Below are positions 1 through 18,233 of a DNA stretch of 64,000 nucleotides, one piece after another (the first letter of the stretch is position 1; the number at the start of each line of letters is the position of its first letter). A program made the position numbers and the translations under genes. The stretch is from Acanthacorydalis orientalis (lineage: Eukaryota; Arthropoda; Insecta; Megaloptera; Corydalidae). The stretch spans positions 24,066,346-24,130,345 of the forward strand of contig CM068323.1 in assembly GCA_034766995.1 (NCBI GenBank), given 5' to 3'. The notes under the pieces are model-generated. The model was not told where the DNA came from, searched no databases, and saw nothing but the letters and a program-made list of their open reading frames with translations.

Positions 1-15
1 GTCTAAATTGAATCA

Positions 16-17
<2 letters not shown>
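1..17. repeat. End of a MITE-like element cut by the window edge
   Basis: The first bases (AAATTGAATCACC at 5-17) closely match the right end of the MITE-like element at 57632-57830, which ends AAATTGAATCACC. The window therefore probably opens inside the last bases of a third copy, followed at once by an (AT)n tract. The match is short, so this is tentative. Confidence 0.35.
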
Positions 18-4016
<3,999 letters not shown>

Positions 4017-4022
4017 TTTATT
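4017..4022 (-). terminator. Poly(A) signal of the sequon-rich gene
   Basis: AATAAA reads on the minus strand about 63 nt beyond the stop codon of the open frame at 4085-4663, a normal spacing for a 3' end. Confidence 0.5.
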
Positions 4023-4084
4023 CTAATAGACATACATTTTCTTATAAAAAAATCAAAATAATATTTTACGGTTTCATGTAGACA

Positions 4085-4663
4085 TTACATAAAGTTTGTA
4101 AAAATAGCAAATACTAAGTAAAGAATAATTGAATAAGTTGTTACGAATCCAGCCGATCTCACGCCTTTTATTTTAGGATTTGTCTTTCCTTTTCCTGTTT
4201 TATTGGTGTATATAGTATTATTATAGAATGTAGTATTGTATGTTTTATTAACATGAACAGTTGGATATGAGGAGTATACATTGGAATAATTTCCAGAATG
4301 GTTCATATGAGATGTATAGTTTGTGGAACTATTAAAATGCGAATGGTATGGTTTAGTTCCATTAGTTGTGTTATTCGAATATGTCCTGTTAAATATACTG
4401 CTATTATCCAAATGTTTTGATTCTAGAATAGTAGGATGTTCGCTTTCGTGTAGTGTATGAGCAGGATTTATCAAGGTATTGTTCATTGAAGAAGTATCAT
4501 TTTTGAGTATCGATAAAGAACCATTTTCTGATGCATTCACCGCTTTAAACAAACGTGTTTCGTTACTAGCAATAGTCGAATTGGCACCGGTTGTTACGTT
4601 TAAAATATCTGTACTATTGGACAGTTCAGCGGAATGACATTTTATTATTGAATTCAGGAACAT
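4085..4663 (-). CDS. Sequon-dense, Ser/Thr/Asn-rich protein with GPI-like C-terminus (probable terminal exon)
   Basis: I do not recognise this protein. The open frame gives 192 residues from the ATG at 4663. It holds about 21 N-X-S/T sequons spread over residues 15-155, with abundant Ser, Thr, Tyr and His and only one Cys (residue 9). This fits an extended, heavily N-glycosylated surface or secreted protein, not a disulfide-folded domain. It ends with a basic stretch (GKGKTNPKIKGVR), small residues S170-A171-G172 and a last hydrophobic segment (YSIILYLVFAIF), which is the layout of a GPI-anchor signal; a C-terminal membrane anchor is the alternative. The 5' end is uncertain. AG at 4667-4666, preceded by a T-run and a branch-like TATTAAC, could be a splice acceptor, so this may be the last exon of a longer gene. 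The ATG at 4663 itself gives a poor signal peptide. A poly(A) signal lies 63 nt downstream. The length and strongly non-random composition in such AT-rich DNA argue for a real gene; function unknown. Confidence 0.65.
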   Translation of the reverse strand: MFLNSIIKCHSAELSNSTDILNVTTGANSTIASNETRLFKAVNASENGSLSILKNDTSSMNNTLINPAHTLHESEHPTILESKHLDNSSIFNRTYSNNTTNGTKPYHSHFNSSTNYTSHMNHSGNYSNVYSSYPTVHVNKTYNTTFYNNTIYTNKTGKGKTNPKIKGVRSAGFVTTYSIILYLVFAIFTNFM

Positions 4664-4666
4664 ACC

Positions 4667-4699
4667 TTAAAAAACAGTTAATATTAAAACACTAAGCAT
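4667..4699 (-). other. Leader-like start codon ending in an in-frame TAA
   Basis: An ATG at 4699-4697 opens ten hydrophobic codons (MLSVLILTVF). They are in the same frame as the sequon-rich protein but end at TAA (4669-4667), two codons before its ATG. Read across the stop, the leader plus the first residues of the ORF, ending CHSA, would have the length and shape of a signal peptide. It could be a nonsense change, a base-call error in the T-run, or chance. Confidence 0.35.
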
Positions 4700-5011
4700 A
4701 ATCAAATAAAATGTATATTAACAAGATTATTAGATAATCGTAAATTAATCATAATTTGTAATTAAAATTAAGCAGAAATGTTATATCAGGCAAACATTCG
4801 ATTCAAAAAAATATTTTATGAGAAAGACAAGAAAATAATATTAGTATAGAGAGTATTAAAGTGAATAGAAATGTTTAGTTTACGAATCATTATTTTTTAT
4901 GCGAAAAATCGCTATTAATTTTAAAAAAAATCTATTTAAATCGATACATTAAACTTAAGAAATTGTTAAGTCCAGAATTCGTAAATCAAGGGTTGGTTAA
5001 GTAAGGGTTTC

Positions 5012-5060
<49 letters not shown>

Positions 5061-5537
5061 AACACAAATGCTATTAAAAAATAATAGAATTTATATTAAT
5101 AAGATTTTTTTTAAAAAAAGTATTGGATTTAAATGTTTCTTCTTTCAAAGTAGTGTCTATTACTGTTAATAGACTTTTTCATTCTCTTTTACGTTTTGAA
5201 ACATTTTTGGAAATGAGTCATCGATGAGAGACATTACATTAGCTGGATTTCACTGATAATGACTTTTCTATTACGACCATTAGAAAAAAATCACGAAGGA
5301 ACAATTTATTGTGATAAAGTGAACATGTGTAACGAACTACACGATAGAGTATTGAAACGTTTCCCGCAGAGGATTTTATAAAAATGTTTCTTATCGTATA
5401 AGAAGAACACAGAAAAATATGTTCGATTTAAATTTACTTGAGTTTTGAATTCATTTTGAAATGAATTACCTGTGATATTTTAACGATGAAAATTTTATTA
5501 CCATAGTTCGTTCCTGTTCATTATAAATTTATAGATA

Positions 5538-5602
<65 letters not shown>

Positions 5603-6160
5603 GTTAATAAATTAATATATTTATATGATAAAAGATAATTAAAAATTAATACGACACAAATAATTAGTGTCAAAATATATTAAAACACTTTAAAGTATTC
5701 AATATTGTTGTACAGTAATCTAATATCAGTGTACTTTAAAAATTGTATTATGTGAAGATTATCATTATCTAGATATGATAAGGAATAATCTTATTGTTAC
5801 GAGACTAACCGATTCATCAACGCATGGAATTAAAATTTATACCAAAAGTGTATTGTATAAAGGTATTATACCTTTATTTAAACCATGTTTTCAAACATAC
5901 CATATGATATATTTTGTAAAATGTGTAAAAAATACACGAAAATATATATTAATTTATATTGTACAACAGTAGCGGTCTGGAAATATGGAAGCTGTTCTAA
6001 ATCTGATTATAAAATATTTTTTATTTATGAAATTGTCTCGCATTAAACTTATTTACATAAATTATACAACAAAGAAATAAAAAAATATTCTTATGGGCAT
6101 GGCAATTAATGGATTTTATATACATACACGTATATTTATATGTATAGTGAGAGAGGGAGA
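4700..6160. other. AT-rich spacer; possible upstream part of the sequon-rich gene
   Basis: There is no supported exon. (AT)n arrays lie at 5015-5061 and 5535-5599. On the minus strand a TATAAAA occurs near 5380, followed by a non-repetitive CpG-containing stretch, a possible promoter for the gene at 4.1-4.7 kb, but no leader exon could be identified below it. An open frame at 5775-5972 (+) shows no recognisable content. Confidence 0.4.
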
Positions 6161-6393
6161 GATTCAACTTAGACTTCCGCTCGAAAGTATTAAAAAAAAC
6201 ACAAAAAATGAAAAAACACGCTATCCCCCATTTAGTATTTTAGTTCAATTGAATTAAAATTAATCTTATTGAAATTGAATTAAAATCGAATTATTTTAGT
6301 ATTTAATTCAACTAAAATAATAAATAAAAAATAACATGATATTTTTTAACTTCTTTGCCCCCTTTTAATACTTCCATGTGGAAACCTTGAATT
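6161..6393. mobile_element. MITE-like element, copy 1
   Basis: This 233-bp non-coding element has terminal inverted repeats of about 38 bp. The left end begins GATTCAACTTAGACTTCC and the right end, read in reverse complement, begins AATTCAAGGTTTCCACATGG; both run into AGTATTAAAA. A second copy with the same ends lies at 57632-57830. The interior is AT-rich and made of GAATTAAAAT-like units. There is no transposase, so it is a non-autonomous element mobilised in trans; the superfamily was not determined. Confidence 0.75.
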
Positions 6394-8025
<1,632 letters not shown>

Positions 8026-9059
8026 AGTCGAATTAGCATGTAGCAAGATATGCGCGATTGACAATATTTTCTGGTTATGATTGTTAATGTTTCAGAGTAG
8101 ATCAATTCCTGACAAATATAATCTTTCATTTATAAATTCTATTAATATGATCGTATGTTATAGATAAGAGTGTGACAAAAACATTATTCTATGCTTTCGT
8201 AAACGAATGTTTCGTTCATTCCATGAACCATAAAAATGTTTCTGTTCAGATATGTTCAATAATCAATTATCGAACATCGCTGATCAAAAAAGTATGCATG
8301 CTTTATGGAAAATTGATTGATTATGCCAAGAATTATTTAATAAGCTTATAATATGATAAAAAGAAGAAATTCTGGTTATGCTTTATCTTTTAATCTTTTA
8401 AAAATCTTTTATTAAAGTATTTCTTACTGTCAATTAAATCTATTCTCATTGATTGTAAAATTAAAATAGCATTAGTAGATATGCCAGATTTGTATGCAAT
8501 GGATGTTGTATTTGGGAATGAAAAGAATAATTTATTTAATCAGTTCTAAACAAATGGATTAAACAGAAATTCGGAAAAGAATATTGTTCTTAGACCAGAT
8601 AAAATGAGCTCATTATAAAGGCGAATGTTTGTATGAAAATAATTATACATAATATTGCATTCAGAAATACAGAATACTTGCACAATATATCCGTAAATTC
8701 ATTAAATTTGTACTACTTATAATTGAATTCGGTTTTGTGTATATATATATATATTATGTCAGATAATAAATAAATAAATTCTTCTTACCAGATAAACAGA
8801 AAAATGTTAATAAACTGGTTTTATAGCCCATAATTTTAAAAATGGAACAAATTTAATATAAATTCGAAAACAGTTTACTGAGCAGTAGACCGAACGTTAC
8901 TAATAATCGAGATAGAAGTGATATTTTTTTCTGAAAAGGTAAATTATTCACAGTATTTTATTTACTCACGTTATCTTTTGAATGATATGTGGGGGATTTA
9001 AGCTGTTTATATTTATTAACGTTATATTAATAGATAGGCAATTACAAATTAGATTAACA

Positions 9060-9117
<58 letters not shown>

Positions 9118-10320
9118 TTAATTATTTAAATACAAATAATTTCCAAATTTATTTTATTCAAATGTATTCTAAACACAGAGGATCTTGTTTGTTGTTAGTA
9201 ATATATAGTCGCAAGAGAGATAAAGAATGCAGAATTAAAAATCGGAGATATGAAGATGATAGATGTTTTTTTTTTATTTCAGTTTAGTATACTCTCTCAC
9301 TTATTATACATGAATAATTATTGGATAAGGATAAACTTTATTAATTATACAAAAATGGACGAGACACTATATTTTTGATCTATAAAAGATGCGATCTAAC
9401 AATAGTTTTATGTAAATTTCAAATTGATTGAATTAAATTTAAATTAACTGTTTCCATATTTGAGTATGCTAATGTACACACAAGTATAATTTGCAATAAA
9501 ATCGACTTTTTTATAAGTTCAGTGTAATCTATTGAGTTCACAACAATATTAAGCAAGGTGTTGTATACACGAACAACAAAATTAATTAAAAGACGAGTTT
9601 CAATTCTTTATGGAATAATATTTAAAATTAAAAATTATTTACTCTAAATAAATGACTCAATATTTTTTATTTTCAAATAGCTTACATAATTGTGGGAACT
9701 GTTTGTAATAAATAAACAATATTTAAATTCAATTGAGTTCATTGTAAGTTTAGAATTTCATTGGCATAGTTGTTTATTTATCAGTTGTTTATTTATAATT
9801 TAAGAACATGCATTGACCATTTAATCTGATTAAATATTCAGATGGACCTTTCTGGTAGTCAGTAATAAAATTAAAATTTCATCGATTCACAGTAACTGAT
9901 ATTATCTACTCATTTGACAATTTAGTTGAAGTGATTCATTGAAACAATTCAAGGTGGCCAGTTGACTGATTTGTTTATTTTCAATGATTTTCATAGTTTT
10001 CTAGTAAATGCAAATGCAGTCACAATGAAATGTTTATATTTAGTCATGTATACTTTTACGGGAAATAAATGTAAACGGTATAGTGTTCGTAGAAAAATTG
10101 ATAAGGAGCCGTTTTTATGACTTATTATTTTTTAATGAAATCATATTTCAGATATGTAGGTTTATTTTATATTTTGTTATATTAGAATCATTTTGTTATG
10201 TCATCAGGTTCTGCAGAGGTAATTGTTTAGATAGATATATCTGTGAATAATAGCGCAATTAATAGCTGTGAAATTATTGATTATATTTATAAGTCCACTT
10301 TCCGTAAATTGAAAATTAAT

Positions 10321-10363
<43 letters not shown>

Positions 10364-10700
10364 ATTATTGATATTTATGAATAATTTCCTGAAAAGGACT
10401 TTTTAGAATTTTCTTAGAAATTTAGAATCATTGAGATAATTTATAAGTTCTGCGTCTGATTGAATCATATTTCTTAGTCATTTGAAAAAGAATCATTTTT
10501 ATTTTAAAACATATGTGTTTAAACTAATTTACAGGTGACGAACTTTTAATATAGTTCAGTAGAAATAAATGCGTATTTTTTTTATTATTCTTACAAGAGG
10601 TGATTAAAAATTTCGCCTAGAATCAATAGCAGTTTTTTACTCTTTGAATACATTCTCGGAAATCTTATGAAACTGCTGGGTGTAAAAAAACTCAACAGAA

Positions 10701-10760
10701 CGGATTTTTCTGTGCTTTAGCATTCTGAAGATGCAGGCCATTAAAATGTGTGTAAACAAT
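10701..10760 (+). repeat. Possible retroelement 3'-end remnant
   Basis: The stretch around CATTCTGAAGATGCAGGCCA resembles 24450-24540, which has the same CTGAAGATG core followed by an A-rich run. Motifs of this form (CTGAAGATGGC, then a complementary half and GAAA) often sit downstream of reverse-transcriptase genes in invertebrate mobile elements. Family not assigned; weak evidence. Confidence 0.25.
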
Positions 10761-11967
10761 AATCAAAAATTATTAATAATCGAATCGTGAACACCTCTGA
10801 TTACAATTATTTTTATATGAAAGTCACAAAATCAATTTATTTCTGTCGTGTAACAAGCATGTTTTTTTTATAAATACACATTATCTAACATTCATATTTT
10901 ATCGACCGGAAATTTTTCGCATTGCAGTTGGATTAACTGCCAGAGTTTTTGAAATTAGATTGCTTACAATTTCGAAACTGTTTTGGGAATGCGATACTTG
11001 CTTATGTACTATCATTCAATAGCTTATAACCATTTATCTAGGTACATTATTTATAAACAAGAACGAATGCTACTTTACGATTCTTTAGTAATAGAAATAT
11101 ATTGAGGTTTTATGAATGAAGAATAAATATCCTTTTGTCCATTTACATTCAAAACGATATATATATATATATTATAACTGTCTGACTATATATATATATA
11201 TTGCATGTGTGTGAATATAAGATAACTGATGTGTACTTACAATAAGTTAGGTACATAAATGATAAAATATACATGTCACTATTTATTTAAAATTAAATCA
11301 TGTTACAATGTAAATAAACATATTTTTAGTTATTTTTTCCCGATAAAACATGTCATTTTTTTATAATTTTTAATATAATTTTTATTTGCCTATTTATTTA
11401 GTTTTTGATAAAATATATAAATGTATAGTTTGTGTTCCGAAGAACGAATATCCGCATTTTCAATATCGTAAGTGGTTAAACCGTTTTAGAAAATACATCG
11501 GAATTATCAACGTAATTATTTTTCAAGAAAATCATCAAATCAAAACGTAGAAATTGAGGTTCATGACCCTAATAACATGATAATTAATAAAGAGAGTTTT
11601 TTTTAATTGATATTGTATATATTTTTTGTTTGTCAATTTATTAACAACTAAGCACATTTTGTATTCAACACATTCATATCTTTTATATAAAATTTATTTT
11701 TATGATTCTGATAAACTTTGATGTATTTAATACTTTTTCGACGTGTCTTTCATATTAAATAATATATGGAAATGAAAAAAAACTTATTAAATAAAGTTAA
11801 TTAGTATGTTTATGGCATGTCAGTGACTCAACCGGTTTCACTTTTGTTTACATTTAAAACATATTGCACATCATTCGAGCGTCATATTTTAATATAACAG
11901 ATGTTTTTTGTAGAATTATTCAACACCAGAATGAAGATTCAACAAAGACCAATTTTACGTCATATAT

Positions 11968-12019
<52 letters not shown>

Positions 12020-12470
12020 TCTTAGACTGATCATACAACTCAGCGTTTCTAAGAAAAAATAGGACTTATTTTAATTAAATTTATTATCACTCAACTAAAT
12101 TTCCAATCGATCAGCTTTTTTTAAAAAAAGAATTTGTCTAAATAATACTTGATGGCTTTTTAATTCCCCAATTCTTTTCCATTCAAACTATTTCGAAGTG
12201 ATTAGAACACGTAGTAGTCTGAAGGTACAAGTCTAGGTTAATTATATAGGAAACACAAAATATTCCAGCCATATTCTAACAGTTTCTGTCTAGAAAGCAA
12301 AAATGGACGTATCTGATCCTGTTATGATTGAAAATAATAAACATTATTATCGTCAATCTCTTAGTGTTTTTTTTTTCAATGATTTCTGTTATGTATCCAA
12401 TGAAACATTGCGTCTCCCTGCAGAACTAGTTCCGATTACAAAGGCTCATAACGTATATATCTCAAATGTA

Positions 12471-12543
12471 CTGTCTTGTTGATCAGGATTTTTACCAAGA
12501 ATGGAGCATTTCTCATCCCCACCTTTCTCCTATGGACTAAATG
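12471..12543 (+). repeat. Degenerate dispersed repeat, copy a
   Basis: It matches 41191-41257 in the same orientation, roughly three bases in four over about 50 bp. The core is GTCTTGT, then GATC, then TTTT, then TGGA, then ATTTC, then CCCCA. Neither copy has a consistent open frame, so both look like old mobile-element fragments. Confidence 0.4.
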
Positions 12544-13090
12544 TTAAATATTTCCGAACGAATTCACTGGTTTTGGTATCATCAGTCTCGATTAATAATC
12601 AGTTTGTGAGATAATTTAAATAAAATATTGAATTAGTCCAGTTATTACAGTCAGAATGTAAACTATATTCCTCTAATTAGCGACTGGTTGTTTAGAAAAT
12701 AATTATGTTTATATTCGATCATATTTGTATCATATTCTAAATCTATTTAAATTTTGAAAGACATTTAAAATTGATTTAGTGTACTCATTGTTGAGAAGGA
12801 AACATCGATACTGTGTCCTTCATGACTTATAATGTTATATGAATTCCTTTCAAAATATACTATATTTATATTTTTATTAATATGTTTTCTAATTCTATTT
12901 GATAATTACACGTGTTTGAGATTAAATTCATTTTAATATTTTTATTTTTCTAGAACGCGTGCATTTTTTTATACAAACTAATTTTTTTTTAGTTTATATA
13001 CAGCTGAATTTTATATCGTAACAGTTTCCATTCCTTTGATATTATTAAATAGACTTGGATAATAAATTGTAAATAGGTGTGTATAAATTC

Positions 13091-13095
<5 letters not shown>

Positions 13096-13174
<79 letters not shown>

Positions 13175-13273
13175 ATATATATGTATATATATATATATTT
13201 TCATCAACATTTTTATACTTTTCAATAGAAAAAATATTGATATTGAACATTCCTTTGACATCCTTTATAAAAA

Positions 13274-13324
<51 letters not shown>

Positions 13325-13352
13325 AAATTTTATTCAATGTATTATTAAATTC

Positions 13353-13399
<47 letters not shown>
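13096..13399. repeat. Microsatellite cluster with (TATATG)n hexamer block
   Basis: Three arrays lie close together: 13096-13198, 13276-13324 and 13357-13399. The first holds about seven consecutive ATGTAT hexamers (about 13131-13172) inside (AT)n. The open frames on both strands here are Tyr-Met, Ile-His and Ile-Tyr translations of the repeat, not genes. Confidence 0.9.
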
Positions 13400-13405
<6 letters not shown>

Positions 13406-13727
13406 AAATTTATGACAAAGAAGTGAAATAGAGCATAAAATCTTGGTCGGAAAATACAAATATGAGAAAACAACATTTTGCTGAAACTAAGAATTGTTTA
13501 AATAATTCTAGTCTTACACAGATGCTCTTTACGAACTTAAATCATTTTAGTGAATAAATTCTTTCCGTGTACGCTTGTATGAATAAGTTTCACATTAATA
13601 TAAAATTTACTCTTTGAAATTTTTTTCATAAAATGTATTGTTTGCCTGTCTTTTGACATTTTTAGCTTTTTACATTTTACATGAATTCATTTATGTGTAG
13701 TTCAGTTATTGTAACTAGTATATTATA

Positions 13728-13801
<74 letters not shown>

Positions 13802-14282
13802 ATAGTCATATTAAATATGTTTCACATGTCACTTCAAAGACATGTTTGTTAGTAATTGTTTATGTACCTTTATTTAAAAATTTCATTAAAAAACTATCAA
13901 AGTTATTTACATTTCGTATTTCAATTGTATCATTTTTAAATTACACAACGTTGAACAATTTTTTAAATTAATGTTTATAAACTGTTTGTATCTTATAGTA
14001 ATTTATACAAATTGAAACACTATACAAAATAAAATGAAAAGATAAATTAGCTTCTGTATAATAATCAAATTAAAAGAGTGTGTATTAATTGAAAAATGAT
14101 GTAATAATTAATGAATTAGTCAATGAGGGGATAATTTTTCATTACAACATACAATTAATTATCTAGTAATGATTTTATTTTACCCTATTAATAAATATTT
14201 AATAACAACAGTATTTTTTACGATATTTTAAAAACATTTCGGAAACGAATTTGAATATTTTCTATTTACACAAAACTCTATG

Positions 14283-14359
<77 letters not shown>

Positions 14360-14938
14360 GATGTACAGTACCTGCAAAAAATAGATATGTAGAAAATATA
14401 GGTAGAATTAAACTTGTACTCGTATTTGAGTATTTAATATTTCTTCACATATTTTAGATTTCAATGATTGATTCATAGTGATGGAATTAACTGTAAGATC
14501 GAACTATAGAATCAAATAAATGTTGGTGCCTTTTGTACCTTTTGATATCCAAAGAGATAAAACTGCTTTCTATAATTCAGGTTTAACATTAATATAAAAC
14601 ATTAGGCTAATGTGTTTAATAACAATACATATCACAAATAAAAATTGGAATATTTTGTTAATAAGTCTGCATCGAAATAAAATGATTAGTCAATTAATTT
14701 AAAAATGTTGTACTTTATATACAAAATGTCTTGTTCTTCGAGAAAGAATTTAATATGTTATGCCTTTATATTTATAATACAATAAAAAAACGAAAGTAAA
14801 TATATCAACGTTTTTTAAAACTGTTTATTACCATTTTATATTTGACACTAAAATAAATACTAATTATTTCGAACATCGATCAGTAGCATTTTAGTTAATC
14901 GTGCACCTAACCTTTCATTAATTAGTACTACCATGAAA

Positions 14939-14994
<56 letters not shown>

Positions 14995-16623
14995 GTGGGA
15001 GATAAGTATTAAACAGTCGTCAAGTTAATTAGAAACGTGAAACAGTTGTGTGTGACCTAAAGGTATTGTCGTGACCCGTACATCCGCAGAAGCGATCCTT
15101 TCGGCTATCTGAATTAGTTAGAAACAAAAGGAGACACAAACACATACCTTTACGTACAAACACAATCAATAATCAAACAGAGTTAAGGTCCTTTTCTATT
15201 GTAGCTGTCGATGTGTTTGTAGAAGATGATCGTTAATCCGATATTACAGCAGTAGCTGTTTTCTCCTAATAAGCAATTTATCGTAGGGTCAATAGTGTAG
15301 ACAGGGTTGAACTGATAGTATCATGTTTTTTGTTATTATGATGTATACTGATATATATATATATATATATATTATTTTTTTGTGTAAGGACCTGAAATGC
15401 TTTCAAATTAATATTTTTTCTTATTTGATTATTTTAATCTTCGATTGGGCATAATTAAAGGTTATATTAAAATGATTATCAAAATTGTATGATTTTCTTT
15501 AGAATATTTAGGATATTTAACTGAAAAGACACCTCATTTAACATAATTTTTATGTTATCAATTTTGTTTAAATTCCCATTACAGTATTTTTCATTTTTTG
15601 ATGCAATTTTTCATTTTTGAATAATTTTCGTAAATATTTTTTACAAATATAATAATTATTTTGCATATTTGAAAATTAAGATTATAATGTTATAGATTAT
15701 TTATTAATATTGTATTGAGTTTTACATAATTATCCGAGGAAAAAGCAAAAAGTATCGAAATACAGTTCTGGAACTGTAGAAAAATTTACTAAAATAAATA
15801 AATCTCTCTCACACAGAATCTGCAAACTATAAACGATTATCCCATCAATAATTGATCATTTTTAAGCGCATTCCAACCATCACTCGCAAAAACACTGTGG
15901 TTTGTGAGATAAGAGAATGATTCGTTTCCGAAAGAAAAATAACGCTTCACCATTTTTATATTTTCTACCGAACACATTCAAGTATTTGAATTTATTCTTA
16001 ATTTTATTACTAAGAAAAACAACCGTAATTCCAAACTGTTTTCTTTGAATGAATTTGTTTCATTTTAAATTATTAATTAAAAGTGATACGTTGATCTTTT
16101 AAATCTACTTCTTTGAGTAATGATACTTTTTTATTAACTTTTTTACTAGATATTCATATTGAATGTTTTCGTCTATCTACATTAATCGTTTATTTAGATT
16201 GCATATATATTAGTATTTTTTTTTAATATTATTAAAGAAAATTCATTTCTCTCTCCTATTTTAAAAGTGTTTTTTTTAAACTCCTTTTTCTGCACTTATT
16301 ATTTAGTATAGACTTTTACTGTCGCTTTCATTGATTTAAATTTAACCGGTAGTATTCATAATTTTATATAAATTTCGCTGTTTAATGCTACCTTATCTTT
16401 CTCATTATTTCATAGAAATAATTCGTGTCTCATTTTACCTACAAACAAAAACAGGCCCTATCGATTTTCTAATTGAATAAAAACATTTATATTTAATCCT
16501 ATTAAATTTGTTTATACTAAAATGTACGGATGTGTATTTTTGTTGTAAATAAATATCTGTAATTTGAATCTAGTTGTGAGTATATTTTTTTATACGTACA
16601 TATTTTATAAATATGAATCTCTA

Positions 16624-16658
<35 letters not shown>

Positions 16659-16856
16659 TTTAAATTTCAAAATAGCTACACTTTAATACAGAAAAAATAA
16701 AATAAACAAGAGATAACATCACAACATATTTGTATTTATTTTACATAAATACATGCGAACATTTTCCCTTAGAGCAATTTACGTGGTGGAAGATCAATTG
16801 TTGATTGAAAACTGGATAATATTTTGTACAGATTTTGCTGATATCTCTCCTTATAT

Positions 16857-16923
<67 letters not shown>

Positions 16924-17195
16924 GAATTTATATAGATTACAAGACCATCGATAATATTTGATAAACTTTTATTTATTTTATGTTTTTACATTCATATTTT
17001 ATTTTTTCCCGGTCTTTTCATACAATTGTATGGTTTCGAATTTTGTACAATATAAATATTTTTAATAAATGTTTGTTGTAGATAATTAATCGAAATTACT
17101 TTTTAAAAGTTCAAAAATAACGTATGAACTATCATGACTTTTCATTTACTTGAACAATGGTTATTTTAATAATTAATACACAATTATTACCCATT

Positions 17196-17257
<62 letters not shown>

Positions 17258-17752
17258 TAAATAGAAAAGAACATTTAAAAAATGTATTGTCAATACATAT
17301 GAAAAAGAGATTGAATTATTCAGTTTAGAAGAGGATTGTATCCGGTAGTGGACTCGTGGTAGTGGTATCATCAACATAAAGATAATCTAGATTTTTAAAA
17401 TCATACAGAATAATATGCATGAATAGAGAAAAAAATTAAAAGTTTAATGAAGTGGAACACTGTTCATTGATAACGAACATTTTGTAAAAAATAAACAATT
17501 TTTTATTTACTGCCTTTTCTACTTTTTTAAAAACATATTATTGTTTTTATAGAAACGAAATATTTATAGTTATAATAAAATATATAAATATCCATACAGA
17601 TATTTATTAATATATTAAATAATTATTTTTATTCCTAGAAAAAGACGCCTATAACGAATACGGACACAATGTCTCGATATGATTAAAAAAAAAACTATAC
17701 CGTGTTAAACAAAACATTAAATATTATACAAGGTGAATGAGTAACAATAACA
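13400..17752. other. AT-rich spacer downstream of the CSP gene
   Basis: (AT)n arrays lie at 13728-13803, 14287-14356, 14940-14996 and 16860-16920, and (CT)n(AT)n compounds at 16625-16658 and 17197-17255. A slightly less AT-rich patch at 15001-15300 has no open frame of note. No gene, tRNA or other element is supported. Confidence 0.6.
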
Positions 17753-17773
17753 TTTATTGCTTTAAAATTTATT
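17753..17773 (-). terminator. Poly(A) signals of the CSP gene
   Basis: Two AATAAA hexamers read on the minus strand, at 17773-17768 and 17758-17753, about 105 and 120 nt beyond the CSP stop codon. Either could direct cleavage. Confidence 0.5.
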
Positions 17774-17877
17774 AATCATTTTCGCTACAATAAAAATTTC
17801 GAGTGTACATTAAAAATAACACTTATAAACATTCAAAATATAATAATAATCAACTTGAGATATTAAATAATATTCAC

Positions 17878-18074
17878 TTAAGCTTTAATTCCTTTCGCCT
17901 CTGCTTCTTTTTCGAATTTGCTTTTGTATTTTCCTTCTGGGTCGTATTTCTTCTTCAGTTCTTCCCAGCAGTCTTTCTTATTTTCTGTTAAATGACGGAT
18001 CACTTTTTCAGCTCCTTCTCTCTGTTTTTCGCTACATTTAGAGCAGTCTGTTTGAAGTGCATCAGTAATGTGTG
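17878..18074 (-). CDS. Chemosensory protein (CSP/OS-D), exon 2
   Basis: This is the second and last coding exon of the CSP gene (see 19719-19911). It starts after TTTCTTTCAG and completes a Thr codon split by the intron (one base before, two after). It encodes residues 65-128 and Ala129, ending at TAA (17880-17878). It holds the third and fourth conserved cysteines in TDCSKC (Cys75, Cys78; spacing C-X2-C), then SEKQREG, the WEEL helix and the KYDPEGKY motif typical of the family's last helices. An additional Cys100 lies in NKKDCWEEL, where relatives usually lack one. The exon is 197 bp, usual for insect CSPs. Three short terminal residues follow KGI. Confidence 0.96.
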
Positions 18075-18196
18075 CTGAAAGAAAATTTAAATTAGTTAAT
18101 AACAAACTTAGATCAGTTTTTAGTTCATATAATTCATTTCTTTGACAGGATTGTTTCATTATCATGTATAATTCGTAATATGCTTTATATAACAAC

Positions 18197-18233
<37 letters not shown>

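Noticed and set aside
17803..17991. 62-codon plus-strand frame opposite CSP exon 2
   Set aside because: Antisense shadow of the CSP coding exon.
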